DNA of 64,000 nucleotides from Microbacteriaceae bacterium. GTDB taxonomy: Bacteria; Actinomycetota; Actinomycetes; Actinomycetales; Microbacteriaceae. Shown here piece after piece: positions 46,697-56,960 of the stretch. The DNA lies in NCBI GenBank assembly GCA_027487865.1, contig JAIYCT010000007.1, positions 1 to 64,000 of the forward strand, read 5' to 3'. The notes beneath the pieces were generated by a model. That model was not told the DNA's origin and searched no databases. It saw only the letters and a list, made by a program, of their open reading frames with translations. Numbering within the stretch: position 1 is the first letter of the stretch; every line of letters starts with the position of its first letter. The translations under genes and the position numbers were made by a program.

Positions 46697-46833
46697 TTCA
46701 ACTCATTTGCGACACGCCAGAGACCCTCGAGCGAATAGGGCTGGTCGGGGCCTAACTTCTTGGCGCAAACTGAATTCTTCTCAAAGGGTTAAGCCTCAGC
46801 CTTAACTTGAGAGTTTTCACAAGGAGGAACATC
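46697..46833 (+). promoter_or_regulatory. ftsZ upstream region with inverted repeat
   Basis: This is the longest gap in the cell wall cluster. It contains the inverted repeat GTTAAG (46788-46793) and CTTAAC (46801-46806) with a 7-base centre, about 30 bases before the ftsZ start. AAGGAGG (46821-46827) is a strong ribosome site. No clear -10/-35 pair and no terminator with a T-run were found. Confidence 0.5.
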
Positions 46834-48006
46834 GTGGCTCAGACCCCGAACTATCAGGCAGTCATCAAGGTCGTTGGAGTTGGTGGCGGCGGTGTGAATG
46901 CGCTAAACCGCATGATCCAGTCTGGACTGCGTGGAGTTGAGTTTGTAGCGGTGAACACCGACGCACAGGCCCTGCTAATGAGCGATGCCGATGTCAAGTT
47001 GGACATTGGTCGCGACATCACCCGTGGCCTTGGAGCAGGAGCAGACCCAGAGGTAGGTCGCCGCGCCGCTGAGGAGCACGAGAACGAGATTGAGTCAGCG
47101 CTAAAGGGTGCCGACATGGTATTCGTAACCGCCGGCGAGGGTGGCGGCACCGGAACCGGAGCAGCTCCAGTGGTAGCAAGAATTGCAAAGCGCCTAGGTG
47201 CTTTGACCGTGGGTGTGGTAACCCGCCCGTTCAACTTTGAGGGTAAGCGCCGTGCCGTGCAGGCCGATGAGGGTATCCGCGAACTTCGCGCCGAGGTTGA
47301 CACCCTGATCGTGGTTCCAAACCAGCGTCTACTTGAGATGTCAAACAAGAAGATTTCCGCCATCGAAGCATTCATCACCGCGGACGACGTGCTTCGTGCC
47401 GGTGTGCAGGGCATCAGCGACCTGATCGTGATCCCTGGACTTATCAACCTCGACTTCAACGACGTGAAGTCCGTTATGCAGGGTGCCGGAAGTGCCCTTA
47501 TGGGCATCGGTACCGCCAAGGGTGAAGACCGTGCGGTCCGTGCTGCTGAGATTGCCGTTTCATCTCCGCTTCTCGAGGCAACCATCGAGGGTGCTCACGG
47601 AGTACTGCTTTTGGTTCAGGGTGCTTCAGACCTAGGCCTGCACGAAATCGACGACGCAGCTCGTTTGGTTCAGGAAGCAGTTCACCCAGAAGCCAACATC
47701 ATCTTCGGTGCAACCATTGAGGACACCTTGGGTGACGAGGTCCGCATCACCGTTATCGCCGCTGGCTTTGATGGCGGAGAGCCGACGTACCGAAAGTTCG
47801 AAGCACCTGCTGCTGTTGTTCTTCCAGTCGAGCAGGCTGTTGCGGCCCCAGCAGTTGAGGATTACGCAGTTGCCGAGGCGGCCCAGGAGCTTCCAACCAG
47901 CGAGCAGTTGATTCAGAGCGAGACCTTGGTTCCCGCCCACAGTGCAGCTCCTAGCTCCAACGGTCAGTTCGGTGACGATTTGGATCTTCCTGAATTCTTC
48001 CGTTGA
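46834..48006 (+). CDS. ftsZ: Cell division protein FtsZ
   Basis: FtsZ is the tubulin-like GTPase that forms the division ring. The 390 residues show [17 protein letters not shown], the tubulin signature [22 protein letters not shown], and the conserved C-terminal peptide DLDLPEFFR that binds SepF and other partners. GTG 46834 is fixed by AAGGAGG; a longer in-frame start at 46807 lies before this ribosome site. The linker of about 60 residues is Ala/Val/Glu-rich. Its stop overlaps the TTG of yggS by four bases. Confidence 0.97.
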   Translation: MAQTPNYQAVIKVVGVGGGGVNALNRMIQSGLRGVEFVAVNTDAQALLMSDADVKLDIGRDITRGLGAGADPEVGRRAAEEHENEIESALKGADMVFVTAGEGGGTGTGAAPVVARIAKRLGALTVGVVTRPFNFEGKRRAVQADEGIRELRAEVDTLIVVPNQRLLEMSNKKISAIEAFITADDVLRAGVQGISDLIVIPGLINLDFNDVKSVMQGAGSALMGIGTAKGEDRAVRAAEIAVSSPLLEATIEGAHGVLLLVQGASDLGLHEIDDAARLVQEAVHPEANIIFGATIEDTLGDEVRITVIAAGFDGGEPTYRKFEAPAAVVLPVEQAVAAPAVEDYAVAEAAQELPTSEQLIQSETLVPAHSAAPSSNGQFGDDLDLPEFFR

Positions 48007-48698
48007 GCCAATTAGCTTCTAGATACGAACAGGTGCTGGCCAAAATGGCCAGTGCCTGTTCGGCTTCTGGCAGGTCATTGACCGATGTTGAGTTAGTGGC
48101 CATCACAAAGAACAACCCTGCCGAGGTGGTGGCCGAGTTAGTTGATTTAGGTCAGCTGCATTTTGGTGAAAACCGAGACCAGGAAGCCAGCCCAAAAAGT
48201 GTTCGACTCGCGGAATTGCGCCCGCAGTCGCAGGCTATTTGGCACTTTGTCGGTCAGTTGCAATCCAACAAGGTGAAATCGGTCCTGAAATACGCCAGGG
48301 TCATTCACTCAATCGACCGAGAATCGCTAGTTTCAGAACTAGCGAAGCAACTTCCAAAGTTTGAGGGAAACTTTTCAGGGTTTGTCGAGCTAAACCTCAC
48401 CAATGACGAAGGTCGCGGGGGAGTGCTACCTGAAAATCTTGCGCCACTGGCCGAGTCAGTATTGCAGCTACCAAACTTTGAGCTGCTAGGAGTTATGGCG
48501 GTTGCCGGACTTGGGATGGACCCGGCTGCGGAATTTGAAAAAGTTCTTATTGCCAGCGGCAAATTGCAGGAACTTGCACCCAAGGCTACAAAGCTATCGA
48601 TTGGCATGAGCGAGGACTTCGAATTAGCGATTTCCATGGGTGCGACACACATAAGAGTTGGCTCGGCAATCACCGGCCCTAGGCCTTTGAACCCATAG
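48003..48698 (+). CDS. yggS: YggS/YlmE-family PLP-binding protein
   Basis: The protein is a pyridoxal phosphate homeostasis protein of the alanine racemase-like barrel family (231 residues). The PLP lysine lies in [10 protein letters not shown], with [21 protein letters not shown] and [12 protein letters not shown] as family marks. The usual VSKTxP motif is ITKNNP here, a mild change that keeps the lysine. It starts with TTG 48003 overlapping the ftsZ stop. The gene is normally located between ftsZ and sepF in actinobacteria. Confidence 0.93.
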   Translation: MSQLASRYEQVLAKMASACSASGRSLTDVELVAITKNNPAEVVAELVDLGQLHFGENRDQEASPKSVRLAELRPQSQAIWHFVGQLQSNKVKSVLKYARVIHSIDRESLVSELAKQLPKFEGNFSGFVELNLTNDEGRGGVLPENLAPLAESVLQLPNFELLGVMAVAGLGMDPAAEFEKVLIASGKLQELAPKATKLSIGMSEDFELAISMGATHIRVGSAITGPRPLNP

Positions 48699-48723
48699 TC
48701 TTGAAGCAATCTAAGGAGTAATG

Positions 48724-49113
48724 ATGGGCGCAGTTAATTCAGTTATGACTTTCTTTGGTTTTGGATCAGCAGAACCTCAGAAAGTTGAAGCGAGCGCAAA
48801 GCCTCGTCCAGCCGCATCGAGACCACGTCGCGGCTCTGAAATGTCAGAAATCATCACGCTAGAACCACAGACTTACGCAGATGGTAAGGAAGTCGCCTTC
48901 CACTACCGCCAAGGCGTTCCAGTGATTGTGAACATCGGCGGCATGAGCGAAGCCGATGCCAAGCGCATGCTGGACTTCATGCTGGGCCTCAAAGAAGCGC
49001 TCGAGGGTCAGATCCGCCGCGTCACCCCAAAGGTCTTCTTGCTAAGCCCAAGCCACGTTGAGGTGAACGACGGCGAGGCTGAGGCCACCGATGCCGACAA
49101 CCTGCTCGACTAA
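48724..49113 (+). CDS. sepF: Cell division protein SepF
   Basis: SepF anchors FtsZ to the membrane in actinobacteria, which lack FtsA. The 129 residues begin with an amphipathic membrane-targeting helix, followed by a charged linker, and the core domain VPVIVNIGGMSEADAKRMLDF and FLLSPSHVEV. The second of two consecutive ATG codons (48724) has the better distance from AAGGAG. Confidence 0.94.
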   Translation: MGAVNSVMTFFGFGSAEPQKVEASAKPRPAASRPRRGSEMSEIITLEPQTYADGKEVAFHYRQGVPVIVNIGGMSEADAKRMLDFMLGLKEALEGQIRRVTPKVFLLSPSHVEVNDGEAEATDADNLLD

Positions 49114-49116
49114 TTT

Positions 49117-49401
49117 ATGGGCCTGATCGGTTTAATTCTTTATTGGGCGTTGCAGCTTTTTGTCTATGCAATGTTTGCCAGGTTCATCGTTGAATTCGTA
49201 ATGTCGGTCAATCGTGGCTGGCGACCACCTAGCATCTTGATGCCGATTGTTGATTTTGCATTCACAATCACCGATCCACCGATTAAGTTCGTAAGGCGCT
49301 TTGTACCGCCATTGCGACTGGGTGTAGTGGCGTTGGATTTGGCTTGGACAATTGTGCTTATTGCGGTACTTTTTGCGCAGGGCTTGGTTCGAACCCTCTA
49401 A
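49117..49401 (+). CDS. YggT-family membrane protein
   Basis: The protein has 94 residues and belongs to the YggT family: two hydrophobic segments flank the conserved loop TDPPIKFVRRFVPP. It sits between sepF and divIVA, its usual place in Gram-positive division clusters. Its role is not well defined. Confidence 0.9.
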   Translation: MGLIGLILYWALQLFVYAMFARFIVEFVMSVNRGWRPPSILMPIVDFAFTITDPPIKFVRRFVPPLRLGVVALDLAWTIVLIAVLFAQGLVRTL

Positions 49402-49451
49402 AGCGAATAACATAGCGTGAGCGCTTTTGCGCTGTATCAGGAAGGTGCAAC

Positions 49452-50150
49452 ATGGCGCTGACGCCCGAAGAAGTTGTAAACAAGAGATTTACCATCGTCA
49501 AGTTCCGCGAGGGATATGACCAGGACGAGGTCGACGACTTTCTAGACGAGGTCGTTGTTGAGCTTCGAAAGCTCGGTGGCGAGAACGAAGAGCTTCGCCA
49601 GCAGCTAGAGGCCGCAAAGGCTCAGGCGCAGGCCGCTCCAGCTGCTTCAGCAGCAGACTTCCCAGTTGCACCGGTGGTTGCCGCATCCGTTCCAAGTGCG
49701 GCCGACGCCAGCAACTCACACAGCTTGCTAGAGCTTGCCCGCAAGTTGCATGAGGAGCACGTCCGCGAGGGTCTAACCAAGCGCGATCAGCTAATTCGTG
49801 ATGGCCAGGAGAATGCCGCTCGCCTAGTGCGCGACGCAGAGGCTCAGGCCCGTGCAGTTCTTGGTCAACTAGAGCTTGACCGCAAGGCAATTGAGAACAC
49901 CATTGACGAACTTCGTGAATTCGAGCACGACTACCGTGGTCGCCTGCGTGAATACATGGAGTCTCAGCTCACCACTTTGATCCGCGAGGAGTCCTTTGAG
50001 CAGCCGCTAGAGGCAGCTGCGAAGATTGAATTCGCCCAAATCACCGAGGTTGCGGCCGAGGTTGTTGAGGATGAAGACGAGCTCGAGGACGAGGTTGTGA
50101 CGTCAGCAGCCGCTGAGGATGAAGACGAAACCTCAAGTGAGCGCAAGTAA
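49452..50150 (+). CDS. divIVA: DivIVA/Wag31 polar scaffold protein
   Basis: DivIVA marks cell poles and, in actinobacteria, directs polar growth. The N-terminal lipid-binding domain reads ALTPEEVVNKRFT and YDQDEVDDFLDEVV. A coiled coil follows (about 35-60), then an Ala/Pro-rich linker and a second long coiled coil (about 95-180), and an acidic end of Glu and Asp. The 232 residues are typical for the family. A short hairpin (AGCGC-TTTT-GCGCT at 49420-49433) precedes the ribosome site GGAAGG. Confidence 0.94.
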   Translation: MALTPEEVVNKRFTIVKFREGYDQDEVDDFLDEVVVELRKLGGENEELRQQLEAAKAQAQAAPAASAADFPVAPVVAASVPSAADASNSHSLLELARKLHEEHVREGLTKRDQLIRDGQENAARLVRDAEAQARAVLGQLELDRKAIENTIDELREFEHDYRGRLREYMESQLTTLIREESFEQPLEAAAKIEFAQITEVAAEVVEDEDELEDEVVTSAAAEDEDETSSERK

Positions 50151-50631
50151 AGCAAGAACCTTCCTTTTCCTTGGAATTGGCGTTTTCTTAGTTTTTCTTG
50201 ATCAGCTAACCAAAGAGTTGGCAATTGCCGAACTTTCTGACGGTTCTGTCATGCCCGTAATAGGTGAAATTCTCAGATTCCGACTTGCCTATAACGACGC
50301 TGCTGCATTTTCGCTCGGCGTTGGCCAGACCTGGGTGCTAGCGATTATTGCCTGCTGTGCGGTGCTAGCGCTTTTGTGGTTTGGACCAAAGGTCAAAAAC
50401 CTCACCTGGACCATCATCGCCGGTCTGGTCCTGGGCGGAGCTGCAGGAAATTTGGTTGACAGACTCACTCGCGCTCCAGGTTTCCTAAATGGGCATGTCG
50501 TTGATTTCATCTCGATTCCATTCAACTTCCCGATTTTCAACTTGGCTGACACCTTCTTGGTTGTCGGTGTATCACTGGCAATGCTCAGAACGCTTATGGG
50601 TGACGAACTGGGTGGCAAGGTTGGCAAGTAA
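50137..50631 (+). CDS. lspA: Signal peptidase II (lipoprotein)
   Basis: LspA cleaves lipoprotein signal peptides. The 164 residues have four membrane helices and both catalytic Asp regions: NDAAAFSLG and FNLADTFLVVG. GTG 50137 overlaps the divIVA end by 14 bases. In most actinobacteria ileS lies between divIVA and lspA; it is absent from this place. A substrate is present in the window: the CtaC precursor with LAGC. Confidence 0.92.
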   Translation: MSASKARTFLFLGIGVFLVFLDQLTKELAIAELSDGSVMPVIGEILRFRLAYNDAAAFSLGVGQTWVLAIIACCAVLALLWFGPKVKNLTWTIIAGLVLGGAAGNLVDRLTRAPGFLNGHVVDFISIPFNFPIFNLADTFLVVGVSLAMLRTLMGDELGGKVGK

Positions 50632-51556
50632 GTATCTGCCGGTTCCGGACTCCCTCTCCGGTGAGAGAGCCGATGCCGCCTTGGCAAAAATGCTCGGCAT
50701 CAGCCGCTCTCAGGCGGCAGATTTACTTGCTGAGGGCAGTGTCACCAGAGCCGGGAAAGTAATTGGTAAATCCGATCGGCTTGAAATTGACCAGGTCATC
50801 GAGGTCGAGCTGGTCGAGCGCTCAAATGAGCCAGAGGTCATTGCCGAGGATGTGGCCGAGCTAAAGGTTGTTTTCCAAGATGAACACATGATTGTCATCG
50901 ACAAACCTGCCGGCGTTGTCTCGCACCCTTCTTTGGGTTTTGTGGGCCCAAGCGTCCCCGGTGTCTTGTTGGCCAGAGGCATCCAGCTAGCCACCTCCGG
51001 CGCTCAGGAGCGTCAGGGCATAGTCCAGCGACTCGATGTTGGAACCAGCGGTCTGATGGTCTTAGCAAAGGGCGAGCGGGCTTATTCGGTTTTAAAGCAG
51101 GCTTTTAGAGACAGAACTGTGAAAAAGACCTATCACGCCTTGGCCCAGGGACACCTAGACCCAGCTGTGGGCACAATAGACACCCCAATCGCCAGAAGCA
51201 CCAAGCACGATTACAAGTTCACAATCTCTGCAGATGGCAAAAATGCTGTCACCCACTACCGGACCATCGAGCTTTTGCCAACGGCTGCTCTTTTGGAAAT
51301 TGGATTAGAGACCGGAAGAACCCACCAAATCAGGGTTCACCTTGCCCACTTTAGGCATCCTCTGGTCGGCGATCCGCTCTACGGGAGCGATCCCAAGCTG
51401 GCGGCTGCGCTTAAGTTGGATAGGCAGTGGCTCCATGCCCATAAGCTTGGCTTTTCTCACCCAATTTCGGGGGAGTGGGTCGAATTCGAAAGCGAATATC
51501 CGCAAGATTTGGAACTCGCCCTGAACCGACTGCGGGAAGTAGATTTTCGGCTTTAG
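50612..51556 (+). CDS. rluD: RluD-type 23S rRNA pseudouridine synthase
   Basis: The protein belongs to the RluA/RluC/RluD family. It has an N-terminal S4 domain (SGERADAALAKMLGISRSQA), the catalytic Asp in QRLDVGTSGLMVLAK, and ETGRTHQIRVHLAH. The order lspA-rluD-dnaE is conserved in actinobacteria. The start is uncertain: GTG 50612 (314 residues) is chosen, while TTG 50621 is equally in frame. Both overlap the lspA end. Confidence 0.9.
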   Translation: MARLASKYLPVPDSLSGERADAALAKMLGISRSQAADLLAEGSVTRAGKVIGKSDRLEIDQVIEVELVERSNEPEVIAEDVAELKVVFQDEHMIVIDKPAGVVSHPSLGFVGPSVPGVLLARGIQLATSGAQERQGIVQRLDVGTSGLMVLAKGERAYSVLKQAFRDRTVKKTYHALAQGHLDPAVGTIDTPIARSTKHDYKFTISADGKNAVTHYRTIELLPTAALLEIGLETGRTHQIRVHLAHFRHPLVGDPLYGSDPKLAAALKLDRQWLHAHKLGFSHPISGEWVEFESEYPQDLELALNRLREVDFRL

Positions 51557-51559
51557 GCT
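51554..51559 (+). promoter_or_regulatory. Possible -10 box of dnaE
   Basis: TAGGCT lies across the rluD stop, 31 bases before the dnaE ATG, in the only short gap here. A -35 box is not evident. GGAGGTGAA in front of the dnaE ATG is a strong ribosome site. Confidence 0.35.
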
Positions 51560-51590
51560 AAGGGCCCGTCGATGAATAAGTGGAGGTGAA

Positions 51591-54500
51591 ATGAGCGATT
51601 CGTTCGTCCATTTGCACAACCACACCGAGTATTCGATGCTCGATGGAGCTGCGCGCATCAAGCAATTGGTTGCCAAAGCCGCAGACCTTCAGATGCCTGC
51701 AATCGCCATGACCGACCACGGCAATGCTCACGGTGCATATGAATTTTGGAACCAGGCAACCTCGCACGGCATCAAGCCAATCATCGGTATTGAGGCCTAC
51801 CTAGCCCCTGGAAGTCGCAAAGAGAAGTCCAAGGTTCGCTGGGGCGTCGGGGGAGAAGACGACGTTTCTGGTGGCGGTGCCTACTCACACATGACGATGT
51901 GGGCAACTGACAACAAATCGATGCAAAACCTGTTTCGGCTTTCTTCCGAAAGCTATCTTTCTGGCTACTACTTCAAACCTCGAATGGATCGCGAGTTACT
52001 GCACAAATACGGCAAGGGTCTTATTGCAACCACCGGTTGCCCAGGTGGTGAGGTTCAGACTCGTATTCGCCTCGGACAATACAAAGAGGCTGTTGAGACA
52101 GCTGCTGAATTCCGTGACATTTTTGGCGAGGGTAATTTCTTTGTCGAGCTGATGGACCACTCGCTGGATATCGAAAAGCGCGTTCGCGAGGACCTGCTTC
52201 GACTTGCCAAAGATCTAAACCTTCCTTTGGTTGCCACCAATGACCTGCACTACACCGAGGCTGAGGATGCAACTGCCCATGATGCACTGCTGTGTGTTCA
52301 GGTTGGGTCAAATCTCTACGACGAGAATCGCTTCAAGTTTGAATCTCAGGAGTACTACCTGAAGTCCGCGCAGCAGATGCGCGAGATATTCAAAGAGCAC
52401 CCGGAAGCCTGCGATAACACCCTGCTAATCGCCGAGAAGTGCGAAGTGAGTTTTGAGAAGCGTGATCTGATGCCTAGGTTCCCAGTTCCAGAGGGGGAGA
52501 CCGAGAGCGGTTGGCTGGATAAAGAGGTTTGGCGCGGTATGGATCGCCGTTTCCCAAATGGTTATTCGGATCGATACAAGCAGCAGGCAGCTTACGAAAT
52601 TGATGTGATTCGAAACATGGGTTTCCCGGGTTACTTCTTGGTAGTCGCCGACTTCATCGGCTGGGCTCGCCAGCAGGGAATCCGCGTAGGTCCCGGTCGT
52701 GGCTCAGCGGCAGGATCGTTGGTGGCGTATGCGCTTGGCATTACCGAGCTCGATCCAATTGTTCACAACTTGATCTTTGAGCGCTTTTTGAACCCGGAGC
52801 GTTTATCGCTGCCGGATATCGATGTCGACTTTGATGACCGCAGGCGTCCCGAAGTTATTCGCTACGTCACCGAGAAATACGGCGAAGACCGAGTGGCTCA
52901 GATCGTCACCTTCGGAACCATCAAGGCAAAGCAGGCCCTAAAGGATGCCGCCAGGGTATTGGCCATGCCCTATGCGGTGGGCGAAAAGCTAACCAAGGCA
53001 ATGCCGCCAATGGTTTTAGGGCGCGATATTGCGCTGAATGAGCTGGTGGACCCAACCGCTGAGCGCTACTCAGAGGCAGCGGAATTCAGAGAGATCATCG
53101 AGAGTGACGAGGATAGCCAAAAGGTCTTTGATCTTGCCAAGGGGCTTGAGGGCCTAAAGCGCCAGTGGGGCGTTCACGCAGCCGGAGTAATCATGTCGGC
53201 CGAGCCGCTAATGGATGTCATTCCAATTATGAAGCGCGAAGAAGATGGCGCAATCATTACGCAATTTGACCAGCCTCCCTGTGAGTCGCTTGGTCTATTG
53301 AAGATGGACTTTTTGGGTCTTAGAAACCTGACCATGCTTGATGATGCACTGTTCAACATCAAGCTCAACCGCAATGAAACTGTGGTGCTCGAAGAGCTCG
53401 ATCTCAATGCGGATGAGAAGACCTTCGAGCTGCTTTCTCGCGGTGACACCCTGGGTGTTTTCCAGCTTGATGGTGATTCCATGCGTCAGCTGCTGAGACT
53501 TTTGAAACCGTCTGAATTCGAGCACATCTCGGCAGTTATCGCGCTATACCGCCCGGGACCTATGGGTATGAATTCGCACATCAACTATGCCCAGCGCAAA
53601 AATGGTTTGCAGGAGTCCGAGGGTGTGCACCCGGAGCTGATGGAGCCACTGAGTGAGATTTTGGATCCGACCTACGGCCTGATTGTGTACCAGGAGCAGG
53701 TGATGTCAGCCGCTCAGAAAGTCGCTGGCTACACGCTTGGTCAAGCGGATCTTTTGCGCCGAGCCATGGGTAAGAAAAAGCCCGAGGAGCTAGACAAGCA
53801 GCTTGAGGTCTTCCGATCGGGCATGAAGGGCAACGGCTTCTCAGATGGCGCCATCAAGGCCCTTTGGGACACGCTTTTGCCGTTTGCCGATTATGCGTTC
53901 AATAAGGCTCACTCGGCTGGTTACGCGGTACTTAGCTACTGGACCGCATACCTAAAGGCCAATTTCCCAGCCGAATATATGGCTGCTTTGCTTACCTCGG
54001 TTGGAGACTCCAAGGAAAAGCTGGCGGTCTATCTCAATGAGTGTCGCAGGATGGGCATCCAGGTTCTACCTCCCGATGTGAATCAATCCATAAGTGGCTT
54101 TGCGGCGGTTGGAAACGATATTCGATTTGGCCTAAACGCGATTCGCAATGTTGGCAAAAACGTTGTCGATGCCATCGTCGAGGCTCGCGCAGAATCCCCG
54201 TTTGATTCTTTCCAGGATTACCTCACCAGGGTGGCATCGCAGGCGGCTACCAAGAGATGCGTTGAATCACTTATCAAGGCCGGTGCCTTTGACTCCCTTG
54301 GTCACACCAGACGCTCCCTAATTGCGGTTCACGAAGAGGCGATTGACTCCTCGGCGGTATTGAAGAAACAGGCGCTGAGCGGTCAGGTAGATCTCTTCGG
54401 TGGCATGTTTGATGAGGATCCGGCTATGGTTCCGATCCCGAATCTTCCGGAGTGGACTAAGCGCGACCTGTTAGCTCACGAGCGAGAAATGCTGGGGCTA

Positions 54501-55082
54501 TACGTCTCCGACCATCCGCTGGCTGGTCAAGAGGCGCTCCTGATGCGTCACTCGGATATGGGAACAATTGCTCTGAAAGACAGCGAAATCAAAGATGGCG
54601 AGTCGGTCACTTTGGCAGGTCTGATTACCCAGGTTCAGCACAAAGTGGCCAGAGCCTCGGGTAACCCCTACGGGCAGGTTGTGCTAGAAGACTTCTCGGG
54701 CGAAATATCAATCATGTTTATGGGTAAGACCTACCTTGAAAATCGTGAGCTACTTAAGGCTGACCAGACGGTATCAATTCGCGGACGAATCCAAAGGCGA
54801 GACGAAGAGATAATGCTCTCGGCTTATTCCATTGAAGTGCTTGAAGCCGGTCGCGAGGCAGGCGGTGTTCTGATCATTACCGTGAAAGAAGCACTCGCCA
54901 CCAAGAGCAATTTGCAAAAGCTGTCCGAAATCTTGACCAAGAATCCCGGCCCGGTCGAGGTTCAGATCAAGATGCAAAACGGTGGGGATTCAAAGCACTT
55001 TTTACTGCCGCAACGAATCTCTGTCGGTCACGATCTTTTCGGCGAAATCAAGGCCCTGTTAGGCCAAGACGCGGTCAACTAG
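51591..55082 (+). CDS. dnaE: DNA polymerase III alpha subunit
   Basis: DnaE is the replicative polymerase. The 1163 residues contain an N-terminal PHP domain (FVHLHNHTEYSMLDGAARI), the polymerase core with GPGRGSAAGSLVAY and the catalytic PDIDVDFDDRRR, a tandem helix-hairpin-helix part, and a C-terminal OB fold (VTLAGLITQVQ). The PHP His and Asp residues are present (HNH at the start and TDHGN), so proofreading by PHP is plausible, as known for actinobacterial DnaE1. The TAG stop is part of a CTAG shared with the opposing gene. Confidence 0.97.
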   Translation: MSDSFVHLHNHTEYSMLDGAARIKQLVAKAADLQMPAIAMTDHGNAHGAYEFWNQATSHGIKPIIGIEAYLAPGSRKEKSKVRWGVGGEDDVSGGGAYSHMTMWATDNKSMQNLFRLSSESYLSGYYFKPRMDRELLHKYGKGLIATTGCPGGEVQTRIRLGQYKEAVETAAEFRDIFGEGNFFVELMDHSLDIEKRVREDLLRLAKDLNLPLVATNDLHYTEAEDATAHDALLCVQVGSNLYDENRFKFESQEYYLKSAQQMREIFKEHPEACDNTLLIAEKCEVSFEKRDLMPRFPVPEGETESGWLDKEVWRGMDRRFPNGYSDRYKQQAAYEIDVIRNMGFPGYFLVVADFIGWARQQGIRVGPGRGSAAGSLVAYALGITELDPIVHNLIFERFLNPERLSLPDIDVDFDDRRRPEVIRYVTEKYGEDRVAQIVTFGTIKAKQALKDAARVLAMPYAVGEKLTKAMPPMVLGRDIALNELVDPTAERYSEAAEFREIIESDEDSQKVFDLAKGLEGLKRQWGVHAAGVIMSAEPLMDVIPIMKREEDGAIITQFDQPPCESLGLLKMDFLGLRNLTMLDDALFNIKLNRNETVVLEELDLNADEKTFELLSRGDTLGVFQLDGDSMRQLLRLLKPSEFEHISAVIALYRPGPMGMNSHINYAQRKNGLQESEGVHPELMEPLSEILDPTYGLIVYQEQVMSAAQKVAGYTLGQADLLRRAMGKKKPEELDKQLEVFRSGMKGNGFSDGAIKALWDTLLPFADYAFNKAHSAGYAVLSYWTAYLKANFPAEYMAALLTSVGDSKEKLAVYLNECRRMGIQVLPPDVNQSISGFAAVGNDIRFGLNAIRNVGKNVVDAIVEARAESPFDSFQDYLTRVASQAATKRCVESLIKAGAFDSLGHTRRSLIAVHEEAIDSSAVLKKQALSGQVDLFGGMFDEDPAMVPIPNLPEWTKRDLLAHEREMLGLYVSDHPLAGQEALLMRHSDMGTIALKDSEIKDGESVTLAGLITQVQHKVARASGNPYGQVVLEDFSGEISIMFMGKTYLENRELLKADQTVSIRGRIQRRDEEIMLSAYSIEVLEAGREAGGVLIITVKEALATKSNLQKLSEILTKNPGPVEVQIKMQNGGDSKHFLLPQRISVGHDLFGEIKALLGQDAVN

Positions 55083-55600
55083 GAGTTGTCGGCCAACCGC
55101 TCGGTAGCGGTTAGGTAACCGCGCTTGTAGTAGAGCAGCGGACTATCTTCTTGCAAAGCTTCGGTGCCGTGCAGGATGTCGAGCACCACAACCGCATTGG
55201 CTTCAACTTCAAAGCGCTCCCGCACCTTTCCGATCAGGATGCTTGAAGCACTTGGGAAAACTGGCAACTGGCCGACCAGCTGGTAATCACCTTCGATAAA
55301 GCGCTCTTCTTTGGGACCCGCCATGCGCTGGGCCAACTCTAGGTTTGTGGCAGAGAGAGTGTGAAGGGCAACATCACGTCCAACAACCAAATGTGGGTAG
55401 CTAGAAGAGCCACGAGCGATGTTGAATGAGACCAGCGGCGGGTTTGAGCCCAAAGACGTCACCGATGTCGCGGTGAATCCAATCGGCTGACCGTCTTGGT
55501 CGTGGGAGGTAATTATCGCTACGCCAGAGGCGTGCATGCGAAAGGTCGCCTTTAGCGCATCTGAGCCAATCGCGGGGAAGTTCAAGGATTCTGTAGTCAT
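55079..55600 (-). CDS. Flavin reductase-like FMN-binding protein
   Basis: This 173-residue protein has the FMN-binding split barrel of the flavin reductase (HpaC-like) family: FRMHASGVAIITSHDQDG, GFTATSVTSLGSNPPLVSFNI, and the C-terminal PLLYYKRGYLT. It could supply reduced flavin to a monooxygenase, but no oxygenase partner lies nearby. It reads against dnaE and hisD. The ATG at 55600 has CGGGAG directly beside it, too close for a normal ribosome site; TAACCT nine bases upstream could be a -10 box. Confidence 0.85.
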   Translation of the reverse strand: MTTESLNFPAIGSDALKATFRMHASGVAIITSHDQDGQPIGFTATSVTSLGSNPPLVSFNIARGSSSYPHLVVGRDVALHTLSATNLELAQRMAGPKEERFIEGDYQLVGQLPVFPSASSILIGKVRERFEVEANAVVVLDILHGTEALQEDSPLLYYKRGYLTATERLADNS

Positions 55601-55652
55601 CTCCCGATAAGGTTAGGGCATTACTTCTTTCGCAGCGAAAACCAGAGGTAAA

Positions 55653-56960
55653 GTGCGCGTTATAGAAATCACAGGTCCTATCACTCAGGATCAAATTCGC
55701 GGTGCACTGCCCAGGGCCTCAGTCAGCGTTGAGAAGGCATTGGGAACGGTTTTGCCGCTAATTGAAGACGTAAAGCACAACTCCCTTTCGGCACTTTTGG
55801 ATCAAGCAGAGCGTTTTGATGATGTTCGTCCCGAGTTTGTTAGAGTGCCGCAAACGGTCATCGACCAGTCCGTTTCGCAACTCAGCACTGAGCTCAGGGC
55901 AGCAATTGAGACTGCAATTGAGCGGGTTCGGAAGGTATCGCTTGCGGGAGTCCCGAAAGATTTCGAAGTGGAGCTAGCTGCAGGTGCGCTGGTTTCCCAG
56001 CGCTATGTCCCAGTTGACTCGGTCGGGCTCTATGTCCCAGGCGGCAAGGCTGTTTACCCTTCAAGTGTTGTGATGAACGCGGTTGCCGCTCAATCGGCCG
56101 GTGTCCCAAGAATTGCGATTGCATCGCCACCTCAAAAGGAATTTGGCGGATTACCGCACCCAACGATTTTGGCAACCGCAGCATTGCTAGGCGTCACTGA
56201 GGTTTACGCAATCGGGGGAGCGGCAGCGGTTGCGGCATTTGCCTATGGGGTGACTGAAATCGAGCTAGCTCCGGTTCGAATGGTTACAGGTCCCGGAAAT
56301 GTCTATGTCGCGGCGGCCAAGCGAGCGCTCAGAGGTTTGATCGGAATTGATTCTGAGGCCGGTCCAACCGAGATCCTGATAATCGCGGATGACAGCGCTA
56401 ACCCGAAGAGCATTGCGGCCGACCTGATTTCTCAAGCCGAGCACGACGAGAACGCTGCTGCGGTTCTGGTTACTGACAGTAGCGACCTAATCTCCGCAGT
56501 TCAGATCGAGCTTGCCGAACAGATTGCTATTACCAAGAACGCTGAACGTGTCAAGGCTGCACTTGGCGGCCTGCAGTCGGCGTTGGTTTTAGTGCCAAAT
56601 TTGGCAACCGCGGTTGCAGTTAGCAACGAGTACGCCACCGAGCACCTTGAAATACAGACTAGAAATCCCAAGGCTTTGCTTCCAAAAATCACCAATGCCG
56701 GAGCAATCTTTCTGGGGGAGTTTTCTCCCGTTAGCCTTGGGGATTACCTTGCCGGTAGCAATCACGTTCTACCAACCGGCGAGCAGGCTAAATTTGGTCC
56801 AGGACTCGGTGTCCACACCTTCTTAAGGCCACAACAGGTAGTCGACTACTCTCAATCAGCCCTGGCTGAAGTGGCAAGCCAGCTTGATACCTTTGCGAGT
56901 GCCGAAGGCTTGAGCGCACACGGCGATGCTGCCAAGATTAGATTCACCGGAGGTAACTAA
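55653..56960 (+). CDS. hisD: Histidinol dehydrogenase
   Basis: HisD oxidises histidinol to histidine in two NAD-dependent steps. The 435 residues include [47 protein letters not shown], the metal and base motif [14 protein letters not shown], and [20 protein letters not shown]. It stands alone, separated from any other his gene in this window. The start is GTG 55653 with AGAGG upstream. The stop TAA overlaps the nrdR ATG by one base. Confidence 0.95.
   Translation: MRVIEITGPITQDQIRGALPRASVSVEKALGTVLPLIEDVKHNSLSALLDQAERFDDVRPEFVRVPQTVIDQSVSQLSTELRAAIETAIERVRKVSLAGVPKDFEVELAAGALVSQRYVPVDSVGLYVPGGKAVYPSSVVMNAVAAQSAGVPRIAIASPPQKEFGGLPHPTILATAALLGVTEVYAIGGAAAVAAFAYGVTEIELAPVRMVTGPGNVYVAAAKRALRGLIGIDSEAGPTEILIIADDSANPKSIAADLISQAEHDENAAAVLVTDSSDLISAVQIELAEQIAITKNAERVKAALGGLQSALVLVPNLATAVAVSNEYATEHLEIQTRNPKALLPKITNAGAIFLGEFSPVSLGDYLAGSNHVLPTGEQAKFGPGLGVHTFLRPQQVVDYSQSALAEVASQLDTFASAEGLSAHGDAAKIRFTGGN

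Noticed and set aside
46854-47585. Long open frame (243 codons) on the minus strand inside ftsZ
   Set aside because: It is Arg/Ser/Pro-rich shadow translation of a conserved gene, caused by codon bias; no start signal is found.
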